Shown: positions 1 to 9,776, numbered from the stretch's first letter. The stretch: 64,000 nt of DNA from Corynebacterium uberis (GCF_020616335.1 NZ_CP085051.1:1426001-1490000), one strand, 5' to 3'. Numbers and translations: made by a program. The notes: a model not told the origin generated them from the sequence alone.

Positions 1-2065
1 GCAAGTTCCGCTGCTCGAACTGCCGCACACCCAGTTCCTCCTCATGTCCGCCACCTTGGGGGATACCCGATTCCTCCAAGACGATCTCACCGAACGGACC
101 GGCCGCAACACAGTCTTGGTGGGCACGGACGCCCAACGCCCAGTGCCCCTGGACTTTCACTACGTGTTCACCCCGGTCCATGAGACCGTGGAAGAACTGC
201 TGAAAACCCAAAAGGCCCCCATCTACATTGTGCACTTCACCCAACGTGAAGCCGCAGAGCGCGCACAAGCCCTGACCTCCGTGCCCATGATCAACACCGA
301 GGAGAAGGCGGCCATCGCCGCGGAGATCGGCTCCTTTAGGTTCAGTACCGCGTTTGGCAAAGATCTGTCTAAGCTGCTTCGCCGTGGAATTGGTGTTCAC
401 CATGCGGGGATGCTTCCCAAGTATCGGCGGCTGGTGGAAAGGCTTTCCCAAAAGGGACTTTTGAAAGTCATCTGCGGTACGGACACTCTCGGCGTGGGCA
501 TCAACGTGCCCATCCGCACCGTGCTGATGACGGGTCTAGCAAAGTTTGATGGCACACGCCAACGCATCTTAAAAACCAGGGAATTTCAGCAGATCGCCGG
601 ACGCGCCGGACGCGCTGGTTTTGATACCCAGGGCACCGTGGTCGTCGAGGCACCAGAACATGAAATTGAGAATTGGCGGCTGCGCGAACGCGCAGGATCG
701 GACCCCAAGAAGCTGAAGAAGATTCGCAAGAAGCGCGCACGGGACGGAGAGATTTCCTGGAGCGAAAAGACCTTTGACCGCCTGACAACCGGTGAGCCCG
801 AAGGCTTGAGCTCCCAGTTTTCCGTCTCCAACTCCATGGTCATCAACCTCATTGCCCGGCCCGGCGATGGCTATGCGCACTTTGAACATCTCCTACGCGG
901 AAGCCACAACACCAGGGCTCAGCAGAATCGGGACATCCTCACCACCGTCGATTTGATTGACGGCCTGATCAATGCCGGAATCGTTGAACATCTACCCGAC
1001 GGCACCCGCGATGACGAGGGCAGAGCCTACCGCCTTACCCAGGACATGCAGCGCGATTTTGCCCTCAACCAACCCCTGTCCCCCTTTGCCCTGGCTGCTT
1101 TGGAGTTATTGGATCCAGATTCGCCCACCTACGCACTGGACGTTATTAGCGTCTTTGAATCCATCCTGGATGACCCCGGCCAGGTGCTTCGCGCACAGCA
1201 ATCCGCGGCACGCGGGGAGGAGATCGCCGCGCTCAAAGCCGAGGGCGTGGACTACGCAGACCGGATGAGCATCATCGAGGAGGTGACCTGGCCCCGCCCG
1301 CTGGAGGATCTCCTCGAGGATGCATTCGAGACGTTTTGTGCGTCTGCGCCCTGGGCTAAGGAATACGAGATCTCGCCAAAGTCAATCGTGCGCGACATGA
1401 TCGAACACGCGATGACCTTTTCCGACTTCATTGCCACCTACGGCCTCGCCCGCTCAGAGGGCGTTGTGCTGCGCTATCTGACCAGCGCCTGGCGCACCCT
1501 CCGGCACACGCTTCCTCCCCTGTTTTCCAACGATGAGCTCGCCGATATCACCGAGTGGCTTGGGGAGCTCATCCGCCAGGTGGATTCATCCCTGGTTGAG
1601 GAATGGGCACAGCTCGGCGACCCGGACGCCCCCGTTGCCAAGGACGTTGTGGAGCGCGAGCTGGCCTTCGGCGTCGAAGACCCCACGGCTCTGACTGCCA
1701 ATAGGCGCGCGTTTACCACGATGGTCCGCAACGCCATGTTCCGGCTCGTCGAGCTGTTTGCTTGGGAGAAGGAAGACCGCCTCGAGGAGCTAACCAGCTA
1801 CCTCGAGGAAGCCCCCGATTTTGGGCAAGCCCTGGATGACTATTTCGACGAATACGATGATCTTGACACCTCGCCAGCTGCGCGTGGACCAGAGTATTTC
1901 CGGCTCGATTCCGCGCAGCAATCCACTCGGCGTTGGCCGGTTCGCCAGATCCTCAAGGATCCTGAAGACGACCACTCCTTCGCCTTTAATGCCGTGGTTG
2001 ATCTCGACGCCTCCGATGAAGCCGGCGAGGTACGCTTCGCGGAGCTTAGGATCGAATCCCACTAG
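1..2065 (+). CDS. DEAD/DEAH-box RNA helicase with C-terminal DUF3516 (5' partial)
   Basis: The reading frame is open from the window edge, so the N-terminal part with Walker A and DEAD-type box lies outside. The visible part begins just before motif III (LLMSATLGD at about base 41), continues through helicase domain 2 with the Ski2/Mtr4-like signatures GVHHAGMLPKYRRLVERL and the motif VI block QIAGRAGRAGFDTQG, and ends in a long acidic C-terminal region typical of the actinobacterial DUF3516 helicases. These are predicted ATP-dependent RNA helicases of the Ski2-like superfamily; the cellular role is not established. The gene stands alone, followed by a 700-bp gene-free stretch. Identity as a helicase is certain; substrate is not. 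Confidence 0.9.
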   Translation, partial: QVPLLELPHTQFLLMSATLGDTRFLQDDLTERTGRNTVLVGTDAQRPVPLDFHYVFTPVHETVEELLKTQKAPIYIVHFTQREAAERAQALTSVPMINTEEKAAIAAEIGSFRFSTAFGKDLSKLLRRGIGVHHAGMLPKYRRLVERLSQKGLLKVICGTDTLGVGINVPIRTVLMTGLAKFDGTRQRILKTREFQQIAGRAGRAGFDTQGTVVVEAPEHEIENWRLRERAGSDPKKLKKIRKKRARDGEISWSEKTFDRLTTGEPEGLSSQFSVSNSMVINLIARPGDGYAHFEHLLRGSHNTRAQQNRDILTTVDLIDGLINAGIVEHLPDGTRDDEGRAYRLTQDMQRDFALNQPLSPFALAALELLDPDSPTYALDVISVFESILDDPGQVLRAQQSAARGEEIAALKAEGVDYADRMSIIEEVTWPRPLEDLLEDAFETFCASAPWAKEYEISPKSIVRDMIEHAMTFSDFIATYGLARSEGVVLRYLTSAWRTLRHTLPPLFSNDELADITEWLGELIRQVDSSLVEEWAQLGDPDAPVAKDVVERELAFGVEDPTALTANRRAFTTMVRNAMFRLVELFAWEKEDRLEELTSYLEEAPDFGQALDDYFDEYDDLDTSPAARGPEYFRLDSAQQSTRRWPVRQILKDPEDDHSFAFNAVVDLDASDEAGEVRFAELRIESH

Positions 2066-2767
2066 GCCACCGCTCCGGAGTACCCGGCTATCGGGCAACT
2101 GCTAACTGGGGAAAACGACGTGGCCCGCGACAAGGGGCCAACCTGTACCGGTACGTCGTCGAGCGTTTTCTGGGATCCTGCTTGCGGTTCCCACACCCCT
2201 GGGGAGTTTGGGTTTCTGATAGCTTTCCTGGGGTACGCGCTTTTCCGGAGACCTCTACCGGTGCCCTCGACGCCGGAGCCCTCGAGGTCTGCCCCAATGG
2301 TCTGGCAGCTGTGCCGGATCTGCTGGGTAAATATTCCCACCGATTCGCAAACACAGCACCACACCTGCCCTTAACTGGGAAAGTTGCTGGACGTGTGCAA
2401 TAGCCCGCACGCTAGAGGGGCCCGCACACACGTACGTGCGGTACAGCAAGCAGTAGAGTAAGGGTAGTTGACCCATACTGGGGGTGGATTTATCCGGAGA
2501 GTGGCATATCAAAATAGCCAAAAGTAGATCTATGAGGGTACTTTCGTCTATCCTCGGCACTGTCGCCTTCTCCCCTGCCCGCAGACCGCCTTTTTGGGCG
2601 GACTCCGTGGCACCGTAGCCGTGCCTATCAGGCACGATCTGCCCGGGGAGGGGCCCATTTGCGCCGCGTCGGGCGCCGGATCCCCGCACCGCCGTTTCCA
2701 ACTGCGGTGGGAAGGCGATCAGACGGACTAATCAACATCTACTTTTAAATAGGTTATAGTAATGGCC
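2066..2767. other. Gene-free stretch with nested inverted repeats, candidate structured RNA(s)
   Basis: No convincing coding sequence is seen here; the short open frames lack codon bias and Shine-Dalgarno sites. Two blocks are rich in complementary arms. Block 1 (about 2111-2400) contains ACGACGT (2115-2121) facing ACGTCGT (2153-2159), with GGCCC/GGGCC nested inside, and AGACCTC facing GAGGTCT near 2249-2289. Block 2 (about 2563-2722) has a closing stem TCGCCTT/AAGGCGA enclosing CTCCCC/GGGGAG, GCAGA/TCTGC, CCGCC/GGCGG, GTGCCT/AGGCAC and CACCGC/GCGGTG. On the minus strand the ACGTCGT arm is followed by TTTT, like a terminator. I could not match either block to a known RNA family (no RNase P, tmRNA, SRP or 6C hallmarks seen). 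Confidence 0.45.
2732..2767 (+). promoter_or_regulatory. oxyR promoter with possible OxyR autoregulatory site
   Basis: A good -10 hexamer TATAGT lies at 2755-2760, eight bases before the ATG at 2768, which would give a leaderless oxyR mRNA. The sequence CTACTTTTAAATAG (2739-2752) is an imperfect palindrome, and ATAG occurs twice three bases apart, which fits the T-rich ATAG-type half sites known for OxyR. The -35 is weak, as expected of a regulated promoter. Autoregulation is inference. Confidence 0.5.
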
Positions 2768-3772
2768 ATGCATTCCAAGGAGTACCGCCCAACTCTTGCC
2801 CAGCTGCGCACCTTCGTCACCATTGCGGAGAACAAGCACTTCGGCACCGCTGCTGCAAAATTGGGGATCTCCCAGCCCTCGCTATCTCAGGCGCTCGTTG
2901 CCCTGGAAAACGGTTTGGGCATCCAGCTGATCGAACGCTCGACACGCAAGGTCATCATCACGCCCGTCGGCGCGCAACTGCTGCCTTACGCCAAGGCGAC
3001 GCTCGACGCGGCCGAGGCCTTCTTTACTCATTCTCGCGGCATCCACGGCCAGCTCACCGGCCCACTGACCATTGGGATCATCCCCACGATAGCGCCCTAC
3101 ATCCTTCCTGAGTTGTTGCCGGCCCTGCGCACCCATTTCCCGCGCCTGGAGCCCCGGTTTGTCGAGGACCGTACCGAACCGCTGGTTTCCATGCTGCGCG
3201 ATGGGCGCATCGACGTGGCAGTCATGGCGCTTCCGTCCGAGAGCAATGGCATGGTTGACCAGCCGCTCTATGACGAGCCCTTCGTCATCGTTGTGCCAGC
3301 CGATCATCCGCTGGCGGGACAATGCGACCTGGGCCTTGATGCTTTAGACGAGCTCAAGCTCCTGCTTCTTGACGACGGCCACTGCCTGCACAACCAGATC
3401 ATCGAGCTGTGCCGCAAGGCGCATGTCAACACCAAGGACGCAGCCAGCGCCGTGACCAGAGCGTCGAGCCTGGCCACTGTGGTCCAGCTTGTCGACGCCG
3501 GCCTGGGCTCAACACTCGTCCCCGCCAGCGCGGTCTCCGTGGAGTGCACGAGGCCCGGCCTTGCCACTGCCACATTCGCCGAAGACGTGAGCGCTCACCG
3601 CAACGTAGGCCTGGTCTACCGCGGGTCAACCTCCCGCGCAGAGGAGTTCACCAAGATCGGCAAGATTGTTGCCCAGGCGTTTAGCGCGGCGATGAAGTCC
3701 TGCCCGCTGGCGTTGCCCACCACCATCCACGTCGGCTCCGATGCCGCCGCGGATTCTTCCGCCCAGCTGTAG
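2768..3772 (+). CDS. oxyR: LysR-family hydrogen-peroxide regulator OxyR
   Basis: A 334-residue LysR-type regulator. The N-terminal winged helix-turn-helix reads EYRPTLAQLRTFVTIAENKH and SQPSLSQALVALE; residues about 95-300 are the type-2 periplasmic-binding-like effector domain. The cysteine in DGHCLHNQIIELC (near residue 206-214 of the longer start) is the expected redox pair of OxyR, which senses peroxide and controls catalase, Dps and iron genes. I choose the second ATG (2768) rather than 2762 because it sits eight bases after a -10 hexamer and gives an N-terminus like that I recall for corynebacterial OxyR. The gene is monocistronic, with a hairpin just after the stop. Confidence 0.93.
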   Translation: MHSKEYRPTLAQLRTFVTIAENKHFGTAAAKLGISQPSLSQALVALENGLGIQLIERSTRKVIITPVGAQLLPYAKATLDAAEAFFTHSRGIHGQLTGPLTIGIIPTIAPYILPELLPALRTHFPRLEPRFVEDRTEPLVSMLRDGRIDVAVMALPSESNGMVDQPLYDEPFVIVVPADHPLAGQCDLGLDALDELKLLLLDDGHCLHNQIIELCRKAHVNTKDAASAVTRASSLATVVQLVDAGLGSTLVPASAVSVECTRPGLATATFAEDVSAHRNVGLVYRGSTSRAEEFTKIGKIVAQAFSAAMKSCPLALPTTIHVGSDAAADSSAQL

Positions 3773-3781
3773 TCAGTCCCG

Positions 3782-3803
3782 GTCCTGCACCCCCAGGCAG
3801 GAC
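3782..3803 (+). terminator. Hairpin after oxyR
   Basis: GTCCTGC (3782-3788) and GCAGGAC (3797-3803) form a 7-bp stem ten bases after the oxyR stop. There is no U-tract, so it may act as a Rho-dependent or bidirectional terminator between the convergent oxyR and membrane-protein genes. Confidence 0.4.
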
Positions 3804-3852
3804 TTGGGTGGGCACAGGAGGGACGGGACTGAGATCCCGCCCCCCGAGGCCC

Positions 3853-4824
3853 TTAGTAGGCCGCCCCCGGGTTGTAGCTTGCAGGCCCGTTTCCGTAGGG
3901 ACCGCCAGGGACGGGGATGGGGCCGCCGACGGCCTGCCGGTAGGCATGGGCGCGGATGAGGTAGTAGGCCGGCAGCAGGATCACCGCGCCAATCATGAAG
4001 GTCAACAGACAGCCGAAGAACAGCAGGAACGCGAGCAGGATCTCCCAGCCCACGATGCGCCAGTAGTTACGCTTGCCGGCCTCGAACGCGACCTTCAGCG
4101 ATTCCCACACCCCGATGGTGCGGTCTGCTGCAACCCACGGCCAAAACAGGTACAGCGGTTGCGCGAACAGCAACAGCAGCAGGCACAGGAAGGCACCGAT
4201 CAGAGCACCCCCAAGGGAAACCCCAGGCGACTGTGTTTGCACACCTACAATACCGAATCCAATGCCTGCCATTACGAGCAGAACCAGTCCCTCAAAGAGG
4301 CCCGAGAGGATTCGGGTAGCCAGGACATGCAGGTAGCGTATGTTGGTCCAGAACCCCTCGATACGCATGCGCTCCCGATCAACTTGGTAGAGCAAACCGG
4401 TAAATAGGAACGGCGCCAGCAAGGCCCACAGCAGGCTACTGCCCGTGCCATACCAATTTGATTCGGCCACTTGTCGGTTTGCACTCAATCCGCCAGGGCT
4501 CAAAAATTGCACTGCAACAATCAACAAAACCGGTACCACGATGAGAAGAATCGTGCCTAAAATCCAGATGTACCAGTTGCGGAACGTGGCCTTGAAGCCC
4601 CAGCTGAAGGCCGCAGGATAATCGATGACCCCATTTGTGGTGGTCATCAGTTGCCCGTCAGCGCCTTCATGGTTGGACCCTGCTCCGATGGTGGGGCCAT
4701 AATTTCCGTAACTGGGGTAACCATAGGGTTGCCCGCTTCCCGCTCCCGGATATGGAGGAAGCCCCTCCCCCGAGTTTTCCTGCGAGGACCCTTCATTCGG
4801 GTAAGGATCATAAGGTGTAGACAT
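3853..4824 (-). CDS. Integral membrane protein with Pro/Tyr/Gly-rich N-terminus
   Basis: A 323-residue protein of unknown function. The first ~80 residues are low complexity (YDPYPNEG, LPPYPGAGSG, GYPSYG), typical of actinobacterial cytoplasmic tails. About five to six hydrophobic segments follow, for example WIWILGTILLIVVPVLLIVA and GLVLLVMAGIGFGIVGV, and the C-terminus again is Pro/Gly rich. The start at 4824 is chosen over a start 81 bases upstream because AAAGAGGGG lies at the right distance before it. It is convergent with oxyR and divergent from hrpA. A role in envelope function is only a guess. Confidence 0.8.
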   Translation of the reverse strand: MSTPYDPYPNEGSSQENSGEGLPPYPGAGSGQPYGYPSYGNYGPTIGAGSNHEGADGQLMTTTNGVIDYPAAFSWGFKATFRNWYIWILGTILLIVVPVLLIVAVQFLSPGGLSANRQVAESNWYGTGSSLLWALLAPFLFTGLLYQVDRERMRIEGFWTNIRYLHVLATRILSGLFEGLVLLVMAGIGFGIVGVQTQSPGVSLGGALIGAFLCLLLLLFAQPLYLFWPWVAADRTIGVWESLKVAFEAGKRNYWRIVGWEILLAFLLFFGCLLTFMIGAVILLPAYYLIRAHAYRQAVGGPIPVPGGPYGNGPASYNPGAAY

Positions 4825-4933
4825 CGTGCCCCTCTTTCTGTCTTGACTCCCACCAACATCTCTCGAACGTCTTCCACGATACTGACACTTAGTAGCGTCG
4901 GCCATCGCGGCCGACTAGGATCTGCCAGTTGCT

Positions 4934-7900
4934 ATGACTTCACCTTCTGCCCCGTCGCGTTCTGATCTTGAATCCCTGCTTCAGGAAGTCTCGCTTATCG
5001 ACGCCCGCTCGCTGCAACGTCGACTGCGCAAAGCCCGCACCCCGCAGGCACTCACGGCCATCGCCAAGGACATCGACCGCGCCCGCAGCCTTGTCGCGGC
5101 TCGCGACGGCGCGATCGGGGAGATCTCCTACCCTGATGAGCTTCCCGTTAGCGCCTACCGGGAGGAGATTGCGGACGCTATCCGGGACAACCAGGTGGTG
5201 ATCATCGCCGGGGAAACCGGCTCCGGAAAGACGACGCAGATTCCCAAGATTTGCTTGGAATTGGGCCGCGGCAGACGGGGCCTCATCGGGCATACGCAAC
5301 CGCGGCGCCTTGCTGCGCGCACTGTTGCCGAGCGTATTGCCCACGAGCTCGGGCAGCCCGTCGGGCAGACCGTGGGCTATGCCATTCGCTTCGATGACAC
5401 GGTGGCGCGCCGCACAGCAGTCAAACTGATGACGGACGGTATCTTGCTCGCCGAGATGCAACACGATCGCTTCTTCAACGCGTATGACACCATCATTATC
5501 GATGAAGCCCACGAGCGCAGCCTGAACATCGATTTCCTCCTGGGGTACATCAAAAAGCTCCTCCCCCAACGCCCCGACCTGAAGGTTATTATCACTTCAG
5601 CCACCATTGACCCGGAGCGTTTTGCCCACCATTTCTGTTCCGCCGACGGAACCCCTGCACCCATCATCGAAGTGTCGGGGCGTACCTATCCCGTGGAAGT
5701 GCGTTATCGCCCCTTGGAGGAGGAACGCAACGGGAAAACCTATGCAGTTGATCCCCTCGATGGACTGACCGCTGCCCTCGAAGAACTCATGAAGGAAGGC
5801 CCAGGAGATATCCTGTGCTTCTTTCCTAGCGAGCGCGATATCCGCGACGCCATGGAGGTCATCGGTGCGAAAAAATGGCGCGGTGTAGAGGTCACACCGC
5901 TTTTTGGCCGACTATCAAATCAAGAACAGCACCGGGTGTTTTCTCCCCACCGCGGTCGCAGGATTGTTCTTGCCACCAATATCGCGGAGACCTCCTTGAC
6001 GGTTCCGGGTATCCATTACGTCATTGACACAGGAACAGCCCGTATCTCCCGGTATTCCACGCGCACCAAGGTGCAACGCCTTCCCATCGAGGAGATCTCG
6101 CAGGCAAGCGCCAACCAGCGATCTGGGCGCTGCGGCCGCATCGCAGAAGGCATTGCCATCCGACTGTATTCCGAGGAGGATTTTCTCAGCCGCCCGGAGT
6201 TTACTGACCCCGAAATCCTGCGGACCAATCTGGCCAGCGTGATCCTGCGCATGGCTTCTTTGCGCCTGGGCGCTGTCGAGGACTTTCCCTTCGTCGAGGC
6301 TCCAGAACCACGAGCTGTCCGCGACGGCATCTCCCTGCTGCTCGAACTTGGTGCTATCACCCAGCGCCCCTCCAACGGTTTGCCGCGGCTAACGGCCATT
6401 GGGCGGGATCTGGCGCGCATTCCTGTCGACCCTCGACTGGCTCGCATGCTTGTCGAGGCCCATCGCCTCGGCTGCCTCGCCCCCACCATCGTCATCGTCG
6501 CCGCCTTGAGCCTGCAGGACATCCGTGAACGCCCGCTCGATTACCAAGCACAGGCCGACCAGCTACACGCTCGATTCAAAGACAAGCACTCTGACTTTTT
6601 GAGCTACCTCAAGCTGTGGGAATACCTGTCAACACAGCGCGCCGAGCTCTCCGGAAACGCCTATCGCAAAAAGCTGAAGAAAGAGTTCTTGCACTTCATG
6701 CGCTCACGCGAGTGGCAGGATCTGGTGCGCCAGCTGCGGGATGTGTGCAAGCAGCTGTCCTGGCAAATGGGTGCAGAGGATACCTCCCAGACCCATCCGG
6801 ATTTGCTCCACCGCGCGCTACTGTCCGGGCTCCTCATGAATATCGGTGCCCGCGATGGCAACAAAAAGGAATACCGCGGCACCCGCGGCAGCCGCTTTGC
6901 CATATTCCCCGGTTCCAGCTTGGCTAAACGCCCACCCGAGTTTGTCATGGCCGCGGAGCTGGTGGAGACGTCCCGGCTGTGGGCCAGAGATGTGGCAGAA
7001 ATTGACCCTTCGTGGGTGGAAAAGCTGGGCGGCGATGCCGTCAAATATCAATATTCTGAACCTTTTTGGTCCCGCTCCCAATCGGCGGTGTTGGTCCATC
7101 GGTCCGCGACCTATTATGGCGTGCCCATCATCTTTGACCGCACTATCGGGTATCAGAAGGTTGATCCTGAGGCGGCCCGGGATCTGTTCATCCGCCACGC
7201 GCTCGTCGATGGTGACTGGGATGCTCACCATAAGTTCCTGGAGCACAATGCCCAGGCACTGGACCAGGCCTCGCGTGTGGAAGATAAGGCGCGGCGCCGA
7301 GGAATCATTGCAGACGAGGACGCGCTGACCGAGTTTTATGATGCCCGCATTCCCCAGACGATTACCACCGCAGCTGCCTTCAACACGTGGTGGAAGAAGC
7401 AACGCCACCGCAATGCGGAGTTGTTGAACTTTGACCCGCAGGCCCTCATAGCTCCCTCAGAAACCGGGGTCGATGAGCACCAGTTCCCCGATTCCTGGCC
7501 CTATGGGGACTCGGCGCTGGATCTGCGCTACGTGTTTTCTCCTGGGGATCCCGCCGACGGCGTAAGCGTACTCATTCCAGTTCCTATGCTCGCCGATGTC
7601 TCCGAAAGCGAGTTTCACTGGCTCGTTCCTGGAATGCGTGAGGAACTGGTCACCGAACTGCTGCGCACCTTGCCCAAGGGGCTGCGCCGTTCCGTCGTTC
7701 CCGTCCCCGATTTTGCTGCCCGCATCACCCCGCTTCTTGATGTCAACCAGCCAGACATCACCGTGGCCCTGGCCAACGCACTGCGCGAAGCCGGGGTGGC
7801 GGGAATCGACGCTACCGACTTCCGCCCTGCAGCCGTGCCCCCGCACTTGCGCATGACCTATGCGGCGGTGGACAAGGCCGGCAAGATCATTGACTCTGAC

Positions 7901-8845
7901 AAGGACCTAAGCGCCTTAAGGCAACGCCAGGCCCGCCACATTGCGTCCTCGGTGCACAAGCTGAGTACCGCGACCACGGAGGCGTCGGCAAGCGAATGGA
8001 CAGCGGACACGCTGGGCACTATTGCCCAGGAGGTGACCACGGACGTCGATGGCCACCCGGTGACTGCTTATCCGGCGCTGGTGGTGTCGGGCGATAGCGT
8101 GGCCGTGCGGGTGATGCCTACCCGCGCGGCTGCCGACGCCGCGATGCTCACCGCGACGCTGACCCTCTTGCTCCAGCGCACAAAGCTGTCCGCGCCGCAG
8201 ATGGTCAAGGGCCTACCGCTGCAACAACGAGTCAGCGTGGAAAACTATCCGCATGGTGGGGCCAGCGGCTTGGTCGAGGAAGTTCGGGTGGGTGCTGTGC
8301 GCGACGCCCTGGTACGCCACGGCGGCCCGGTGCGCGACCCCGACGCTTTCGCTGCCCTGGCTAAAACTGTGATCCCCGAGGTGGCGCCGCAGGTCAGGCG
8401 CGACATCGTCACGCTGGCACCGGCGCTGGCGCAGTATCACAAGCTGACTGCGGAGTTGGAGCAATGGGAGGGGCCGGCCATCGACGACATGAACCGGCAG
8501 CTGGAGTTTCTCCTTCCGCCCAAGGCAGTCATTGTCCACGGCATGGGACATTTGAAGCATCTGTCCAGGTACCTCACCGCGATGGAGATTCGGCTCCAAG
8601 ATATGGCCAGCAACCCTGACCGTGACGCCCAACGTCAGGATGAAATCGCCGACGTTGAGCAAGCGCTCGATCAGGTGTTGGCGCGTAAAACCCCCGCGAC
8701 GGCGAAGACCACGGCGGTTAAGGATATTCGCTGGATGATCCAGGAGCTGCGGGTGAGCCTTTTTGCCCAGCGGCTGGGTACAGCCAGGCCGGTGTCGCGC
8801 AAACGGGTGCTCAACGCCATCGACAAGGTGGCACGGCACCGCTAA
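4934..8845 (+). CDS. hrpA: ATP-dependent RNA helicase HrpA
   Basis: A full-length 1303-residue DEAH/RHA helicase, close to the ~1300 residues usual for HrpA. Walker A is GETGSGKTTQ (near residue 93), Walker B IIIDEAHERSLNIDFLLGYI region holds the DEAH box, motif III is ITSATIDP, and motif VI lies in the QRSGRCGR segment. HA2 and OB-fold domains and the long HrpA-specific C-terminal DUF3418 region follow. HrpA unwinds RNA and in E. coli rescues stalled or collided ribosomes; that role here is inferred by homology. It ends six bases from the convergent nrdR stop. Confidence 0.95.
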   Translation: MTSPSAPSRSDLESLLQEVSLIDARSLQRRLRKARTPQALTAIAKDIDRARSLVAARDGAIGEISYPDELPVSAYREEIADAIRDNQVVIIAGETGSGKTTQIPKICLELGRGRRGLIGHTQPRRLAARTVAERIAHELGQPVGQTVGYAIRFDDTVARRTAVKLMTDGILLAEMQHDRFFNAYDTIIIDEAHERSLNIDFLLGYIKKLLPQRPDLKVIITSATIDPERFAHHFCSADGTPAPIIEVSGRTYPVEVRYRPLEEERNGKTYAVDPLDGLTAALEELMKEGPGDILCFFPSERDIRDAMEVIGAKKWRGVEVTPLFGRLSNQEQHRVFSPHRGRRIVLATNIAETSLTVPGIHYVIDTGTARISRYSTRTKVQRLPIEEISQASANQRSGRCGRIAEGIAIRLYSEEDFLSRPEFTDPEILRTNLASVILRMASLRLGAVEDFPFVEAPEPRAVRDGISLLLELGAITQRPSNGLPRLTAIGRDLARIPVDPRLARMLVEAHRLGCLAPTIVIVAALSLQDIRERPLDYQAQADQLHARFKDKHSDFLSYLKLWEYLSTQRAELSGNAYRKKLKKEFLHFMRSREWQDLVRQLRDVCKQLSWQMGAEDTSQTHPDLLHRALLSGLLMNIGARDGNKKEYRGTRGSRFAIFPGSSLAKRPPEFVMAAELVETSRLWARDVAEIDPSWVEKLGGDAVKYQYSEPFWSRSQSAVLVHRSATYYGVPIIFDRTIGYQKVDPEAARDLFIRHALVDGDWDAHHKFLEHNAQALDQASRVEDKARRRGIIADEDALTEFYDARIPQTITTAAAFNTWWKKQRHRNAELLNFDPQALIAPSETGVDEHQFPDSWPYGDSALDLRYVFSPGDPADGVSVLIPVPMLADVSESEFHWLVPGMREELVTELLRTLPKGLRRSVVPVPDFAARITPLLDVNQPDITVALANALREAGVAGIDATDFRPAAVPPHLRMTYAAVDKAGKIIDSDKDLSALRQRQARHIASSVHKLSTATTEASASEWTADTLGTIAQEVTTDVDGHPVTAYPALVVSGDSVAVRVMPTRAAADAAMLTATLTLLLQRTKLSAPQMVKGLPLQQRVSVENYPHGGASGLVEEVRVGAVRDALVRHGGPVRDPDAFAALAKTVIPEVAPQVRRDIVTLAPALAQYHKLTAELEQWEGPAIDDMNRQLEFLLPPKAVIVHGMGHLKHLSRYLTAMEIRLQDMASNPDRDAQRQDEIADVEQALDQVLARKTPATAKTTAVKDIRWMIQELRVSLFAQRLGTARPVSRKRVLNAIDKVARHR

Positions 8846-8851
8846 GTCCGG

Positions 8852-9304
8852 TTAACGGCGATCAAGCCGGTGGAGAAGCCGGATCTCCTTTTCAAAGTCC
8901 GCGGCGGACTCGAAGGACTTGTACACGGAGGCGAAGCGCAGGTAAGCCACCTCATCGAGTTCCCGCAAAGGGTTAAGGATGGCCAGGCCGATGGCATTGG
9001 CTTTGATGTGCGAGCCATGATCGCGCCGGACGGCCTCCTCGACCTCTTGGGCCAGCCGCTTGAGAGCATCATCAGAGACATTCCTGCCCTGGCAGGCCCG
9101 GCGCACACCGGTGATGACTTTCTCCCTGCTGAAGGGCTCAGTCACGCCGCTCCGCTTGACCACCAGCAACACGGCTTTTTCGATGGTGGTGAATCGGGTC
9201 TTGCACTTGGAACACTCCCGGCGCCGTCGAATGGCAGACCCTGCGTCCACGACGCGTGAATCGATGACCTTCGAATGATCATGATGGCAAAAGGGGCAGT
9301 ACAC
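8852..9304 (-). CDS. nrdR: Transcriptional repressor NrdR
   Basis: A 150-residue NrdR with GTG start, chosen because the family always begins at the zinc ribbon ([12 protein letters not shown]) and GGAAAGG lies eight bases upstream; the frame is open another 15 codons without support. The zinc ribbon uses the two CxxC pairs CPFC and CSKC, and the rest is the ATP-cone that binds ATP/dATP. NrdR represses ribonucleotide reductase operons when dATP is high. It is convergent with hrpA. Confidence 0.97.
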   Translation of the reverse strand: MYCPFCHHDHSKVIDSRVVDAGSAIRRRRECSKCKTRFTTIEKAVLLVVKRSGVTEPFSREKVITGVRRACQGRNVSDDALKRLAQEVEEAVRRDHGSHIKANAIGLAILNPLRELDEVAYLRFASVYKSFESAADFEKEIRLLHRLDRR

Positions 9305-9386
9305 CAGTGCTACCTTTCCACGCGTCGCCGGGGGGAACACGTGCGTCACACGCGCCGCAGACCATCCTAGTCTTTGCCCACCCCTC

Positions 9387-9776
9387 CTATCGCTGCACTC
9401 CTACGGTGTATCCCATTCCCGCAGGTGACTCCGGCACGACATCGGATTCCCCACCGCTGATGACAACCGCGCCGATGGTCAGGGCGAGTCCGAAGAGCCC
9501 ACCAACTACATAGGTGGTGATGCGATCTAGACGTTCTGCGCGACGCCCTCGCGGTCCTGTTCGTTCCACAAACGTACCGCCGACCGATCCTTCCCACCCC
9601 ACCGGGGAAGCTAGCTCCTCCCACTGACTCGAACGTGACAGCGTTCGAACAGGGGCAGCCTTGCCGGTACGAACATGGCTACCGATCGGATCCCACACGG
9701 CGACCGCGCAATTCGAGACCGCGGGGCGAGCAGCCGTGATGTTACTGGTGGATACGGGGTTTAATGAGAGGGTCAT
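9387..9776 (-). CDS. divS: SOS cell-division suppressor DivS-like protein
   Basis: A 129-residue protein with a basic region ([15 protein letters not shown]) before one membrane segment [20 protein letters not shown] near residues 92-112 and a short outer tail. Position divergent from lexA is that of C. glutamicum DivS, the LexA-controlled division inhibitor. The start at 9776 is chosen because AAAGGAG lies nine bases upstream; an upstream start (9869) would add 31 residues. The N-terminal half is not conserved to my eye, so identity rests on synteny and topology. Confidence 0.75.
   Translation of the reverse strand: MTLSLNPVSTSNITAARPAVSNCAVAVWDPIGSHVRTGKAAPVRTLSRSSQWEELASPVGWEGSVGGTFVERTGPRGRRAERLDRITTYVVGGLFGLALTIGAVVISGGESDVVPESPAGMGYTVGVQR

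Noticed and set aside
2690-2722. Cobalamin-riboswitch-like tail (GGTGGGAAGGCG)
   Set aside because: The other conserved blocks of the B12 aptamer are absent and oxyR is not a B12-regulated gene.
2066-2767. RNase P RNA, tmRNA, SRP RNA or 6C RNA
   Set aside because: I looked for the GAGGAAAGTCC, tRNA-like end, SRP tetraloop and C-run hallmarks on both strands and found none.
9626-9646. TCGAACG...CGTTCGA inside divS as a LexA box
   Set aside because: The arms are too far apart (6-base spacer between 7-base arms) and lie within the coding sequence.
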